Source: Aquabacterium sp.
Lineage (GTDB): Bacteria; Pseudomonadota; Gammaproteobacteria; Burkholderiales; Burkholderiaceae_C
Direction: 5' to 3'
Assembly: GCA_030654555.1 (NCBI GenBank)
Contig: JAURXG010000317.1
Coordinates: 1 to 16,454 of the forward strand
Length of the DNA stretch: 16,454 nucleotides
Every line of letters begins with the position of its first letter. The first letter of the stretch is position 1. Below are positions 6,743-13,869 of the stretch, piece after piece. The notes under the pieces were generated by a model. It was given only the letters and a program-made list of their open reading frames with translations. It was not told where the DNA came from and made no database searches. The translations under genes and the position numbers were made by a program.

Positions 6743-8029
6743 TCAATATCTTCCGGAGATGCCGGCCAGGCGCAGGAACCAGTAGGCCGTCCAGGCGACG
6801 AAGCCGCGCCGCAGCACCGCCAGCCAGCCGGCACCCACGGGCGGGCGCAGCACCTCGCGCGAGGCTTGCACCGCGGTCTCGATGCGCAACGCCAGGTCGG
6901 CAGCGAACGACACATCGCGCACGATCACGTTGGCCTCCAGGTTGAGCAGCAGCGACAGCGGGTCGATGTTGCTGCTGCCCACGGTGGCCCAGTCGCCATC
7001 GACCAGAGCCACCTTGGCGTGCAGGAAGGCGGGGGTGTACTCGAACACCTGCACGCCGGCGCGCAGCATCTCGTCATACAGCACCTGGGCGGCCAGCGCG
7101 GCGAAGCGGTAGTCGGCCTTGCCCTGCAGCAGCAGCCGCACCCGCACGCCGCGGTGGGCGGCTTGGCGCAGGGCCCGCCGGAACACCCGGCCCGGGTAGA
7201 AGTACGGGCACACCAGGTCGATGCGCGAACGCGCGCGCAGGATGGCCTCGATGTAGGCCTGCTCGATGGCGCGCCGCTGGCGCAGGTTGTCGCGCACCAG
7301 AAACGCCACCCGCACCGGCGCCAGCGAGGCCGCGGCCACCGGCGTGGCCGGTGCCACCACCCGCAGGCGCGCCAGCACGCGCCGGGCGCGGGCCAGCGGT
7401 TCGGCACTGCGCGCCACCTGCAGCACCTCCTCGCGCCAGTCGGCGCCCAGCGCGGCACGGGTCCACATCGCGCGCGCGGCCTGCTCCATCATCGCCACCA
7501 CCGGTCCCCGCAGCGCCACCGCGAAATCCAGGCGGGGCTGGTCGGACCAGCCGTGGTTCAGGTCGTTGCGGTCGTCGATCAGGTTGATGCCGCCGATGAA
7601 GCCCTGGTCGCCGTCGACCACGCACAGCTTCTGGTGCAGGCGGCGCAATTGCCCGGGCTGCAGCAATCGCCACCAGCGGTCCACCGGCCGGAACACGGCC
7701 AGGTTGACGCCGGCCTCGCCCAGCTGGCGGCGCAGCATGCCCAAGGTGGCCTTGCTGCCGAAGCCATCGACCACCACGCCCACCCACACACCGCGCCGCG
7801 CCGCGTCGGCCAGCGCGCCGGCCACGGCCTCGGCGGCGATGTCGTCGTGAAAGATGTAGGTGGCCAGCCACACCTGGTGCCGTGCGGCGGCGATGGCCTG
7901 GCACATCGCCGGGAACATCTCGTCGCCGCCGGCCAGCAGGCGCACGGCATTGCCGCCGCTGAGCGTGACCGCCGTGCTTCGCCGCAGGGGCGTGGCGGCG
8001 GCGTCATCGACAGGCACGTTCAAGCGCAC
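6743..8029 (-). CDS. clsB: Cardiolipin synthase B
   Basis: A phospholipase-D superfamily cardiolipin synthase of about 428 residues, close to the 413 of E. coli ClsB. Both HKD catalytic motifs are intact: 'HQKLCVVDGDQGFIGGIN' (H132, K134, D139) and 'HAKVALVDGDWATVGSSN' (H337, K339, D344). The sequence 'YIFHDDIAAEAVAGALADAARRGVWVGVVVDGFGS' is typical of this branch. There is no N-terminal membrane pair as in ClsA, but the C-terminus has a hydrophobic stretch (about 402-423). It makes cardiolipin at the inner membrane. I chose the GTG at 8029, with an AGG about nine bases upstream; the frame stays open a further 114 codons, but that part overlaps the EEP gene in another frame and is not coding. 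It follows the EEP gene by 19 bases and is last in the run. Confidence 0.92.
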   Translation of the reverse strand: MRLNVPVDDAAATPLRRSTAVTLSGGNAVRLLAGGDEMFPAMCQAIAAARHQVWLATYIFHDDIAAEAVAGALADAARRGVWVGVVVDGFGSKATLGMLRRQLGEAGVNLAVFRPVDRWWRLLQPGQLRRLHQKLCVVDGDQGFIGGINLIDDRNDLNHGWSDQPRLDFAVALRGPVVAMMEQAARAMWTRAALGADWREEVLQVARSAEPLARARRVLARLRVVAPATPVAAASLAPVRVAFLVRDNLRQRRAIEQAYIEAILRARSRIDLVCPYFYPGRVFRRALRQAAHRGVRVRLLLQGKADYRFAALAAQVLYDEMLRAGVQVFEYTPAFLHAKVALVDGDWATVGSSNIDPLSLLLNLEANVIVRDVSFAADLALRIETAVQASREVLRPPVGAGWLAVLRRGFVAWTAYWFLRLAGISGRY

Positions 8030-8048
8030 GGCGATGCCTGGCGGGCAC

Positions 8049-8873
8049 TCAATCGAGCTGCAGTTCCACCAGCAACGGCAGGTGGTCGGACATGCGGGCC
8101 CAACCGGCGTTGCGCGGCACGCTGGCCGACACACAGGCCAGGCCGCGGGTGTAGACCCGGTCGAGCGCAAACATCGGCACCGCCGACGGGAAGGTGCGCT
8201 GCGCGCGTTCGGCGCCGGCACGGGCGCGCTGCAGGCCGATGCCACGCATCGGCGCGTCGAGCTTCTCGCCCCAGTCGTTGAAATCGCCGGCCACCAGCAG
8301 CGGCGCGCCGGGCGGCACCTCGGCGGCGATGAAGGCCGACAGGCGCTCGACCTGCCGCACCCGGCTGGCATGCATCAGCCCGAAGTGCGCCACCACCGCA
8401 TGCACCTCGACGCCCTGCCAGATCACCGGCACGTGCAGCAGGCCACGCTGCTCGAAGCGGTGGTCGCTGACGTCGTGGTGGCCCACGTCGCCGATCGGCC
8501 AGCGCGACAGCAGGGCATTGCCATGCTCGCCGTGGCGGGTGGTGCAGTTGGTGCGGTAGGCCACCTCGTAACCCTCGGGCGCCAGGTAATCGGCCTGGCC
8601 TTCTTCGGGCCAGCCCAGCAGGGTGCGCTCGAAGCGCAGGGCGTCTCGTTGGTGGAACAGCCGCACCTCTTGCAGGCACACCAGGTCGGCGTCCAGCGCC
8701 TCGATGCCCAGGCCCAGGTTGTGGATCTCCAGGCGCTTGCGCGGGCCCATCCCACGCACGCCCTTGTGGATGTTGTAGGTGGCCACGCGCAGCACCTGGC
8801 TGCTGTGCTGGGTGTGGCCGTGGCCGAAGCCCTGGGCCGACAGGCGTGAGGCTGAGAAGTGAGGGGCGCGCAT
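8049..8873 (-). CDS. Endonuclease/exonuclease/phosphatase (EEP) family protein
   Basis: A 274-residue EEP-family metal-dependent hydrolase. Family motifs appear in order: 'VATYNIHKG' (30-38), 'CLQEVR' with the metal-binding glutamate at about 69, 'GNALLSRWPI' (118-127), 'VVAHFGLMH' (160-168), 'VAGDFNDWG' (194-202), 'ALDRVYTRG' (236-244) and the terminal 'SDHLPLLVEL' with the catalytic His at about 264. All catalytic residues are present. There is no signal peptide. Its substrate is unknown: members cleave nucleic acids, inositol phosphates or phospholipid head groups. The ATG at 8873 is eight bases after the nudB stop. Its steady placement just before clsB suggests a role linked to cardiolipin or membrane phospholipid, but that is inference. 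An upstream in-frame extension to 8978 would overlap nudB and is unlikely. Confidence 0.88.
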   Translation of the reverse strand: MRAPHFSASRLSAQGFGHGHTQHSSQVLRVATYNIHKGVRGMGPRKRLEIHNLGLGIEALDADLVCLQEVRLFHQRDALRFERTLLGWPEEGQADYLAPEGYEVAYRTNCTTRHGEHGNALLSRWPIGDVGHHDVSDHRFEQRGLLHVPVIWQGVEVHAVVAHFGLMHASRVRQVERLSAFIAAEVPPGAPLLVAGDFNDWGEKLDAPMRGIGLQRARAGAERAQRTFPSAVPMFALDRVYTRGLACVSASVPRNAGWARMSDHLPLLVELQLD

Positions 8874-8881
8874 GGTGGGTA

Positions 8882-9364
8882 TCAGACAGCAGATGCGGCC
8901 AGCCGCGGCAAGTGCAATACCGCCTCGGCGTTGCTGGGAGAAAAGCAACGGTCGGCCGCTTCGCGCCAGGGCAACCACACCAGTTGCAGGTGCTCACGCG
9001 GCGCCAGCACCACTGGCGTGCCGGCGGGCACGGTCAGCCCGAACACATGCTCGGTGTTGTGGCTCACCCCCGGTGCATAGCGGTGGCGCCAGACGGGATA
9101 GATCTCGTAGACGTTCTGCAGGCCCCAGTCGCGCAATGCCGACAAGGGCACCTCGGGTGAGCCGACCACGATGCCCGTCTCTTCGGCCACCTCGCGGATG
9201 GCGGTCTCGACCAAGGGCTCGTCGGGCCGGTCCTTGCTGCCGGTCACGCTCTGCCAGTAGCCGGGCTTGTCGGCGCGCTCGATCAGCAGCACCTCCAGCG
9301 CCGGCGTGTGGATCACCACCAGCACGCTCTCGGGAATCTTGAAGGGCCGCGCCGTCATCGTCAT
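8882..9364 (-). CDS. nudB: NUDIX hydrolase, dihydroneopterin triphosphate diphosphatase
   Basis: A 160-residue NUDIX protein most like NudB, which removes pyrophosphate from dihydroneopterin triphosphate in folate synthesis and also acts on dATP. The N-terminal 'KIPESVLVVIHTPALEVLLIERAD', 'GYWQSVTGSKDRPDEP' and 'AIREVAEETGI' carry the Nudix box (42-65). The catalytic 'REVAEE' is intact; the spacing from the first Gly to the first Glu is one residue longer than the textbook box, which I recall as usual for betaproteobacterial NudB. 'NTEHVFGLTVP' and 'EHLQLVWLPWREA' complete the fold. The ATG at 9364 overlaps the DAHP synthase stop by four bases (ATGA); a second ATG at 9358 is an alternative. 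The position upstream of the EEP gene and clsB is typical. Confidence 0.88.
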   Translation of the reverse strand: MTMTARPFKIPESVLVVIHTPALEVLLIERADKPGYWQSVTGSKDRPDEPLVETAIREVAEETGIVVGSPEVPLSALRDWGLQNVYEIYPVWRHRYAPGVSHNTEHVFGLTVPAGTPVVLAPREHLQLVWLPWREAADRCFSPSNAEAVLHLPRLAASAV

Positions 9365-10482
9365 GCCCGTGCCCGTCGTTGCCGGACCGCCTGGGCCAGC
9401 TGCTGCAGCAGCGGCGCGGTGTCGTCCCAGCCGATGCAGGCATCGGTGATCGACACGCCGGGCTGCAGGGCCACGCCTGGCTTCAAGTCCTGCCGGCCCT
9501 CGTGCAGGTGGCTTTCGACCATCACGCCGATGATGCGGCGCTCGCCGGCGGCCAGCTGCGCGGCCACGTCGGCAGCCACCTCGATCTGCCGGCGGTGCTG
9601 CTTGGCCGAATTGGCATGCGAGCAGTCGACCATCACCTGTTCGCGCAGCCCCGCCTTGCGCAGCACGGCGCAGGCGGCTTCCACATGGGTTGCGTCGTAG
9701 TTGGGCTGCTTGCCACCGCGCAGGATCACATGGCCGTCGGCGTTGCCGCGCGTCTCGAAGATCGCCGCCACGCCCATCTTGGTCATGCCCATGAACGAGT
9801 GCGGTGCAGCGGCCGAGACGATGGCGTCGGCGGCGATCTGCACGCCGCCGTCGGTGCCGTTCTTGAAGCCCACCGGGCAGCTCAGGCCCGAGGCCAGCTG
9901 GCGGTGGCTCTGGCTCTCCGTCGTGCGGGCACCGATCGCGCCCCAGGCGATCAGGTCGCTGACGTACTGCGGGCTCAGCAGGTCGAGGAACTCGGTGCCC
10001 GCGGGCAGGCCCAGCGCGTTGATCTCCAGCAGCAGCTCGCGCGCCAGGCGCAGGCCCTCGTTGATGCGGAAGCTGCCGTCGAGCCGCGGGTCGTTGATGT
10101 AGCCCTTCCAGCCCACCGTGGTGCGCGGCTTCTCGAAGTAGACCCGCATCACCACGATCAGCTCGCCGGCCAGCGATTCGGCCAGCGGCTTGAGCAACTG
10201 GGCGTAGTGCATCGCCTGCGCATGGTCGTGGATCGAGCAGGGGCCGACCACCGCCACCAGCCGGTCGTCGCGGCCCTGCAGCACCGCGCCGATGGCGTTG
10301 CGGGTGGTCTCGACCAGCGCCTCGATCGCCGGCGTGACCGGCTGCTCCTCGAGCAGCACGGCCGGCGAGACCAGCGCACGCACCGCAGCGATGCGCGTGT
10401 CGTCGATGCGGGTGGTGTCGAGGGTGGCGTCCTTGGCGCCCGCTTCACGGTCGTGGCGGGGGTCGTCGATGGTGTGGGGCAT
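9361..10482 (-). CDS. 3-deoxy-7-phosphoheptulonate synthase (DAHP synthase), class I
   Basis: A 373-residue class I AroF/AroG/AroH-type DAHP synthase. It condenses phosphoenolpyruvate with erythrose 4-phosphate, the first step toward chorismate and the aromatic amino acids. Conserved parts are 'VVGPCSIHD' (78-86, with the metal-binding Cys at 82), 'MRVYFEKPRTTVGWKG', 'GSFRINEGLRLAR', 'GTEFLDLLSPQYVSDLIAWGAIGARTTESQ', 'PVGFKNGTDG', 'VDCSHANSAKQ' and 'GVMVESHLHEG'. The N-terminal extension of about 40 residues is the region where feedback regulation lies in this family. I cannot tell from sequence whether it responds to Tyr, Phe or Trp, so no specific symbol is given. The ATG at 10482 lies 22 bases after the toxin stop. 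An upstream frame extension to 10542 runs into the toxin gene. It overlaps nudB by four bases. Confidence 0.94.
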   Translation of the reverse strand: MPHTIDDPRHDREAGAKDATLDTTRIDDTRIAAVRALVSPAVLLEEQPVTPAIEALVETTRNAIGAVLQGRDDRLVAVVGPCSIHDHAQAMHYAQLLKPLAESLAGELIVVMRVYFEKPRTTVGWKGYINDPRLDGSFRINEGLRLARELLLEINALGLPAGTEFLDLLSPQYVSDLIAWGAIGARTTESQSHRQLASGLSCPVGFKNGTDGGVQIAADAIVSAAAPHSFMGMTKMGVAAIFETRGNADGHVILRGGKQPNYDATHVEAACAVLRKAGLREQVMVDCSHANSAKQHRRQIEVAADVAAQLAAGERRIIGVMVESHLHEGRQDLKPGVALQPGVSITDACIGWDDTAPLLQQLAQAVRQRRARA

Positions 10483-10504
10483 CTGGAAGCGTCGGGGTTG
10501 ACAA

Positions 10505-10900
10505 TCAAAGGCGCTGGCTGCGCTCACGCAGCCACTGCGCAAAGTGTGTTTCGTCGATCTCGCCAGCGGCCAGGCTGAGCATCACCATCACGCAATCGAC
10601 ATCGGTGGCGGTCAGACGCCAGCCGTTGAGCATCAGGAACAGTTCAGTGGCGACAAACGCCGAGCGCTGGTTGCCGTCGATGAAAGGATGATTGCGCGCC
10701 AGCCCGAAGCCATAGGCAGCAGCCAGTTCATGTACATCGGGTTGGCCGTAGTGGGCCAGATGGCGCGGTCGGCTCAACGCCGATTCGAGCAACCCGGCAT
10801 CGCGAACACCCGCCGCACCTCCGTGCTCCGACAGCTGCTCTTCGTGCACAGCCAGGATCACCGCCGGGTCGAGCCAGACCCAGACCTCGTTGGCGGCCAC
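10505..10900 (-). CDS. Fic/Doc-family toxin (death-on-curing type)
   Basis: A 131-residue small Fic-domain protein of the Doc class. The active-site loop is 'HPFIDGNQRSA' (71-81), with the conserved His71, Phe73, Asp75, Asn77 and Arg79. A Gln at 78 replaces the Lys common in Doc toxins. Upstream are 'GGAAGVRDAGLLESALSRP' (27-45) and 'AAAYGFGLARN' (60-70), both typical of the Doc family. P1 Doc phosphorylates and inactivates EF-Tu; other Fic proteins transfer AMP. Which reaction this one performs cannot be read from sequence. It starts with GTG at 10900, four bases after the antitoxin stop, so translation is probably coupled to the antitoxin. No frameshift is visible. Confidence 0.88.
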   Translation of the reverse strand: MAANEVWVWLDPAVILAVHEEQLSEHGGAAGVRDAGLLESALSRPRHLAHYGQPDVHELAAAYGFGLARNHPFIDGNQRSAFVATELFLMLNGWRLTATDVDCVMVMLSLAAGEIDETHFAQWLRERSQRL

Positions 10901-10904
10901 GGTG

Positions 10905-11129
10905 CTACTTGGCCAGTTCGCGCAATACCGCGCGGCGCGCCTTCATGATGTCGCGCGCGGCCTGCATCTGGTCCTCGAACACGGGGTCATGCGGCGTGAT
11001 GCGCATGCCGTCCGGGCTCTCGGTGAGATAAAGCGTGTCGCCCTTCTCCACCTTCAACAAGGTCAGCACCTCCTTGGGCAGGATGACACCGACCGAGTTG
11101 CCGATCTGGGTGAGCTTGAGGGCGTGCAT
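10905..11129 (-). CDS. AbrB/MazE/SpoVT-family antitoxin
   Basis: A 74-residue swapped-hairpin AbrB-domain antitoxin. The DNA-binding region 'LTQIGNSVGVILPKEVLTLLKVEKGDTLYL' (6-35) is the family signature. The C-terminal half, rich in charged residues ('FEDQMQAARDIMKARRAVLRELAK'), is expected to wrap the toxin and block it. The ATG at 11129 has GGAG seven bases upstream, a good ribosome site. It heads a two-gene operon with the Fic/Doc toxin. Such antitoxins repress their own promoter together with the toxin, and a fitting dyad lies at 11149-11164. AbrB-type antitoxins with Doc toxins are a hybrid pairing, since P1 Doc pairs with Phd. Confidence 0.9.
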   Translation of the reverse strand: MHALKLTQIGNSVGVILPKEVLTLLKVEKGDTLYLTESPDGMRITPHDPVFEDQMQAARDIMKARRAVLRELAK

Positions 11130-11148
11130 GGCGAGGCTCCAGCGAAGT

Positions 11149-11164
11149 TATAACGAATGTTATA
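11149..11164. promoter_or_regulatory. Operator-like dyad and promoter of the toxin-antitoxin operon
   Basis: TATAAC-GAAT-GTTATA is a perfect 6-bp inverted repeat, 20 bases upstream of the antitoxin ATG. An overlapping GTTATAAC (11147-11154) is itself palindromic, so GTTATA recurs at 12-base spacing. On the minus strand both TATAAC units resemble -10 boxes. This AT-rich island in GC-rich sequence fits an autoregulated AbrB/MazE promoter-operator. Function is inferred from position and symmetry. Confidence 0.6.
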
Positions 11165-11246
11165 TCAAGCTGGCGCCGCCGGCCACCCCCGAGGCGACCC
11201 GGCCGCCCTCACCTCGCGGCAGGCGACCGGGCTTAGGTGCGCAGGC

Positions 11247-13040
11247 TCAGGCCGTCACACCACCGGGGTTGCGCAGGCGGATGTGCAGTTCACGCAGCTG
11301 CTTCTCGTCGACCAGGCTGGGGGCGCCGGTCAGCAGGCACTGGGCGCGCTGGGTCTTGGGGAAGGCGATCACGTCGCGGATCGAGTCGGCCTTGCTCATC
11401 AGCGTGGCGATGCGGTCCAGGCCGAAGGCCAGGCCGCCGTGTGGCGGCGCGCCGTACTGCAGCGCGTCGAGCAGGAAGCCGAACTTGATCTTCTGCTCCT
11501 CGGGCGTGATGTTGAGCGCCTCGAACACACGCGACTGCACGTCGGCGCGGTGGATACGCACCGAGCCGCCGCCGATCTCCCAGCCGTTGAGCACCATGTC
11601 GTAGGCCTTGGCGATGCAGGCGCCGGGGTCCGTCTTCATCAGCTCGTCGTGGCCGTCCTTGGGCGCGGTGAAGGGGTGGTGCACCGCGTTCCAGCGGCCG
11701 GCCTCCTCGTCGTGCTCGAACATCGGGAAGTCCACCACCCACAGCGGCGCCCACACGTCGTTGAACAGGCCGTGGTTGCGGCCGAACTCGCTGTGGCCGA
11801 TCTTCACGCGCAGCGCGCCCAGCGCGTCGTTGACCACCTTGGCCTTGTCGGCGCCGAAGAAGATCAGGTCGCCGTTGCAGGCGCCGGTGCGGGCGATGAT
11901 CTCGGCGATGGCCGCATCGTGCAGGTTCTTGACCACCGGGCTCTGCAGGCCGTCGCGGCCCTTGCCAGCGTCGTTGACCTTGATCCACGCCAGCCCGCGT
12001 GCGCCGTAGATCTTGACGAACTCGGTGTAGGCGTCGATCTCGCCGCGGCTCATCTCGGCGCCGCCGGGCACCCTCAGTGCGGCCACGCGCCCGCCGGGCG
12101 TGGTGGCCGGGCCGGAGAACACCTTGAAGTCGACATCACGCATCACGTCGGTCAGCTCGGTGAACTCGAGCTTGACGCGCAGGTCGGGCTTGTCCGAGCC
12201 GTACTTGTGCATCGCGTCGGCGTAGGTCATCTCCACGTACACCGGCAGTTCGACGCCCATGGTCTTGCGGAACACCGTGCGGATCATCGCCTCGGTGATG
12301 GCGCGGATCTCCTGCTCGTCGAGGAACGAGGTCTCGATGTCGATCTGGGTGAACTCGGGCTGGCGGTCGGCACGCAGGTCTTCGTCGCGGAAGCACTTGG
12401 TGATCTGGTAGTAGCGGTCGAAGCCCGCCACCATCAGCAGCTGCTTGAACAGCTGCGGGCTCTGCGGCAGCGCAAAGAACTGGCCGTCGTGCACGCGGCT
12501 GGGCACGAGGTAGTCGCGCGCACCCTCGGGCGTGCTCTTGGTCAGCATCGGCGTCTCGATGTCGATGAAGCCTTGCTCGTCGAGGAACTTGCGCACCTCG
12601 ATGGCCACGCGGTAGCGCAGCATCAGGTTCTTCTGCATCTGCGGGCGGCGCAGGTCGAGCACGCGGTGCGTCAGGCGCACCGTCTCGCTGAGGTTCTCGT
12701 CGTCGAGCTGGAACGGCGGCGTCACGCTGGGGTTGAGCACCTCCACCTCATGCGCCAGCACCTCGATCTTGCCGCGGACGAGGTTGCTGTTCTCGGTGCC
12801 GGCCGGCCGGCCGCGCACCAGGCCCCCCACCTTCAGGCAGAACTCGTTGCGCACGCCCTCGGCGGTGGCAAACATCGCGGCACGGTCGGGGTCGCAGACG
12901 ATCTGCACCAGGCCTTCGCGGTCGCGCAGGTCGATGAAGATGACGCCGCCATGGTCACGCCGGCGGTGGGCCCAGCCCATCAGGGTGACGGTCTGGCCCA
13001 TCAGCGCTTCGCTGACCAGGCCGCAGTAGGTGGTTCTCAT
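11247..13040 (-). CDS. aspS: Aspartyl-tRNA synthetase (probably non-discriminating)
   Basis: A full-length 597-residue bacterial-type class II aspartyl-tRNA synthetase. The N-terminal OB-fold anticodon domain (about 1-105) contains 'GWAHRRRDHGGVIFIDLRDREG'. The catalytic domain has 'TPEGARDYLVPSR', 'LPQSPQLFKQLLM', motif 2 'FRDEDLRADRQPEFTQIDIE', and motif 3 'GLAFGLDRIATLM' near the end, with the bacterial GAD insertion between them. It attaches Asp to tRNA-Asp. His30 in 'RRRDHGG' matches the His31 position linked to non-discriminating AspRS in Pseudomonas aeruginosa, where a Leu is typical of the discriminating enzyme. This suggests it also charges tRNA-Asn for GatCAB amidation. The ATG at 13040 has GGAG seven bases upstream. 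The gene lies 142 bases downstream of the DUF502 gene. Confidence 0.97.
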   Translation of the reverse strand: MRTTYCGLVSEALMGQTVTLMGWAHRRRDHGGVIFIDLRDREGLVQIVCDPDRAAMFATAEGVRNEFCLKVGGLVRGRPAGTENSNLVRGKIEVLAHEVEVLNPSVTPPFQLDDENLSETVRLTHRVLDLRRPQMQKNLMLRYRVAIEVRKFLDEQGFIDIETPMLTKSTPEGARDYLVPSRVHDGQFFALPQSPQLFKQLLMVAGFDRYYQITKCFRDEDLRADRQPEFTQIDIETSFLDEQEIRAITEAMIRTVFRKTMGVELPVYVEMTYADAMHKYGSDKPDLRVKLEFTELTDVMRDVDFKVFSGPATTPGGRVAALRVPGGAEMSRGEIDAYTEFVKIYGARGLAWIKVNDAGKGRDGLQSPVVKNLHDAAIAEIIARTGACNGDLIFFGADKAKVVNDALGALRVKIGHSEFGRNHGLFNDVWAPLWVVDFPMFEHDEEAGRWNAVHHPFTAPKDGHDELMKTDPGACIAKAYDMVLNGWEIGGGSVRIHRADVQSRVFEALNITPEEQKIKFGFLLDALQYGAPPHGGLAFGLDRIATLMSKADSIRDVIAFPKTQRAQCLLTGAPSLVDEKQLRELHIRLRNPGGVTA

Positions 13041-13079
13041 GATTGGACTCCGGTGCTTGGATCGGCCGCGCCGCCCGAG

Positions 13080-13091
13080 GGCTGCGCAGCC
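13080..13091. repeat. 12-bp palindrome in the aspS leader
   Basis: GGCTGCGCAGCC is a perfect 12-base palindrome 39 bases upstream of the aspS ATG. It may form a cruciform or leader hairpin, or be chance in GC-rich DNA. No clear aspS promoter hexamers are visible nearby. Confidence 0.3.
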
Positions 13092-13164
13092 TGAAATGGG
13101 GGAAAGTGAAAGCTGGTTTGGCGTGCGTGGGGCCTGATCAAGCGCCCTCAGGGCCAGGTGCCGC

Positions 13165-13178
13165 GCCGGGCGCCCGGC
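13165..13178. terminator. GC palindrome just after the DUF502 gene
   Basis: GCCGGGCGCCCGGC is a perfect 14-base palindrome beginning four bases beyond the DUF502 stop codon on the minus strand. It could act as a partial terminator or mRNA 3'-end stem before aspS. No U-run follows, so termination would be inefficient or factor-dependent. Confidence 0.35.
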
Positions 13179-13182
13179 CCGG

Positions 13183-13857
13183 TCAATTTCGGGGGGCTGC
13201 CGCCGGGGCGACCAGCGGGCGCGGCGGCGCCGGCGGCGGAGGCACCACCACGCCCATCGAGATGATGTACTTCAGGGCCTGGTCGACGCTCATGTGCAGC
13301 GGCCGCACCTGGCTGCGCGGCATCATCAAGAAGAAGCCCGAGGTCGGGTTCGGCGTGGTCGGCACGTACAGGCTGACATGCTCACCGTCCAGGTGCGCAG
13401 CCACCTCGGCGCCGGGCTTGCCGGTGACGAAGGCAATCGTCCAGGAGCCGGCATGCGGGTACTGCACCAGCACCGCCTCGCGGAAGGCGTTGCCGCTGCT
13501 GGAGAACAGCGTGTCCGAGACCTGCTTGACCGAGCTGTAGATGGCATTGACGATCGGGATGCGCGACATCGCCCGGTCCCACTGCCGCAGCCACCACTGG
13601 CCGAAGATGTTGGTCACGAACACGCCGGACATCAGCATCACCGCCACCATCACCAGCACGCTGAGCCCCGGGATGTGGCGCAGCGATTCGATGAACGCAT
13701 CGGCACCCACCGGAGCAACCGCCTGGCTGATGGTGAGCAGCCACGAGAACATGCCGTCCATCAGACCCAGCAACCACAGCAGCACCCAGATCGTGATGGC
13801 CAGCGGCAACCAGACCAGCAGGCCGGCGATGAGGTACTTGCGCACGGGATGGGTCAT
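13183..13857 (-). CDS. DUF502 family membrane protein
   Basis: A 224-residue DUF502 protein of unknown function. It has two transmembrane segments, about 8-31 ('YLIAGLLVWLPLAITIWVLL') and about 63-86 ('PGLSVLVMVAVMLMSGVFVTNIFG'). A soluble domain follows, with the family's conserved 'RIPIVNAIYSSVKQVSDTLFS' (99-119), 'FREAVLVQYPHAGSWTIAFVTG' and 'VSLYVPTTPNPTSGFFLMMPRS'. The C-terminus ends in a Pro/Ala-rich tail. The ATG at 13857 lies 12 bases after the fmdB-type stop, so the two are co-transcribed. The order fmdB-DUF502-aspS is common in betaproteobacteria. Plant and bacterial members are called COV-like; their role in bacteria is not established. Confidence 0.9.
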   Translation of the reverse strand: MTHPVRKYLIAGLLVWLPLAITIWVLLWLLGLMDGMFSWLLTISQAVAPVGADAFIESLRHIPGLSVLVMVAVMLMSGVFVTNIFGQWWLRQWDRAMSRIPIVNAIYSSVKQVSDTLFSSSGNAFREAVLVQYPHAGSWTIAFVTGKPGAEVAAHLDGEHVSLYVPTTPNPTSGFFLMMPRSQVRPLHMSVDQALKYIISMGVVVPPPPAPPRPLVAPAAAPRN

Positions 13858-13869
13858 CGAAGGGCGTGC

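Noticed and set aside
5225..8281. Open frame of 1018 codons on the plus strand
   Set aside because: It runs antisense across the ligase, exonuclease, clsB and EEP genes, is rich in Arg, Ala, Gly and Pro, and shows no domain. High GC makes such stop-free frames common.
6743..8371. A longer clsB frame that could suggest a fusion with upstream sequence
   Set aside because: The extra 114 codons overlap the EEP gene in another frame and are Arg/Ala/Ser-rich with no homology to ClsB. The real start is near the GTG at 8029.
11130..11246. Terminator or small RNA after aspS
   Set aside because: The GC-rich sequence can form several weak stems but has no U-run and no clear RNA gene. Only the TA dyad stands out.
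11157..13094. Open frame of 645 codons opposite aspS
   Set aside because: Reverse-frame shadow of a highly conserved gene, with Val/His/Leu/Ala repeats and no recognisable family.
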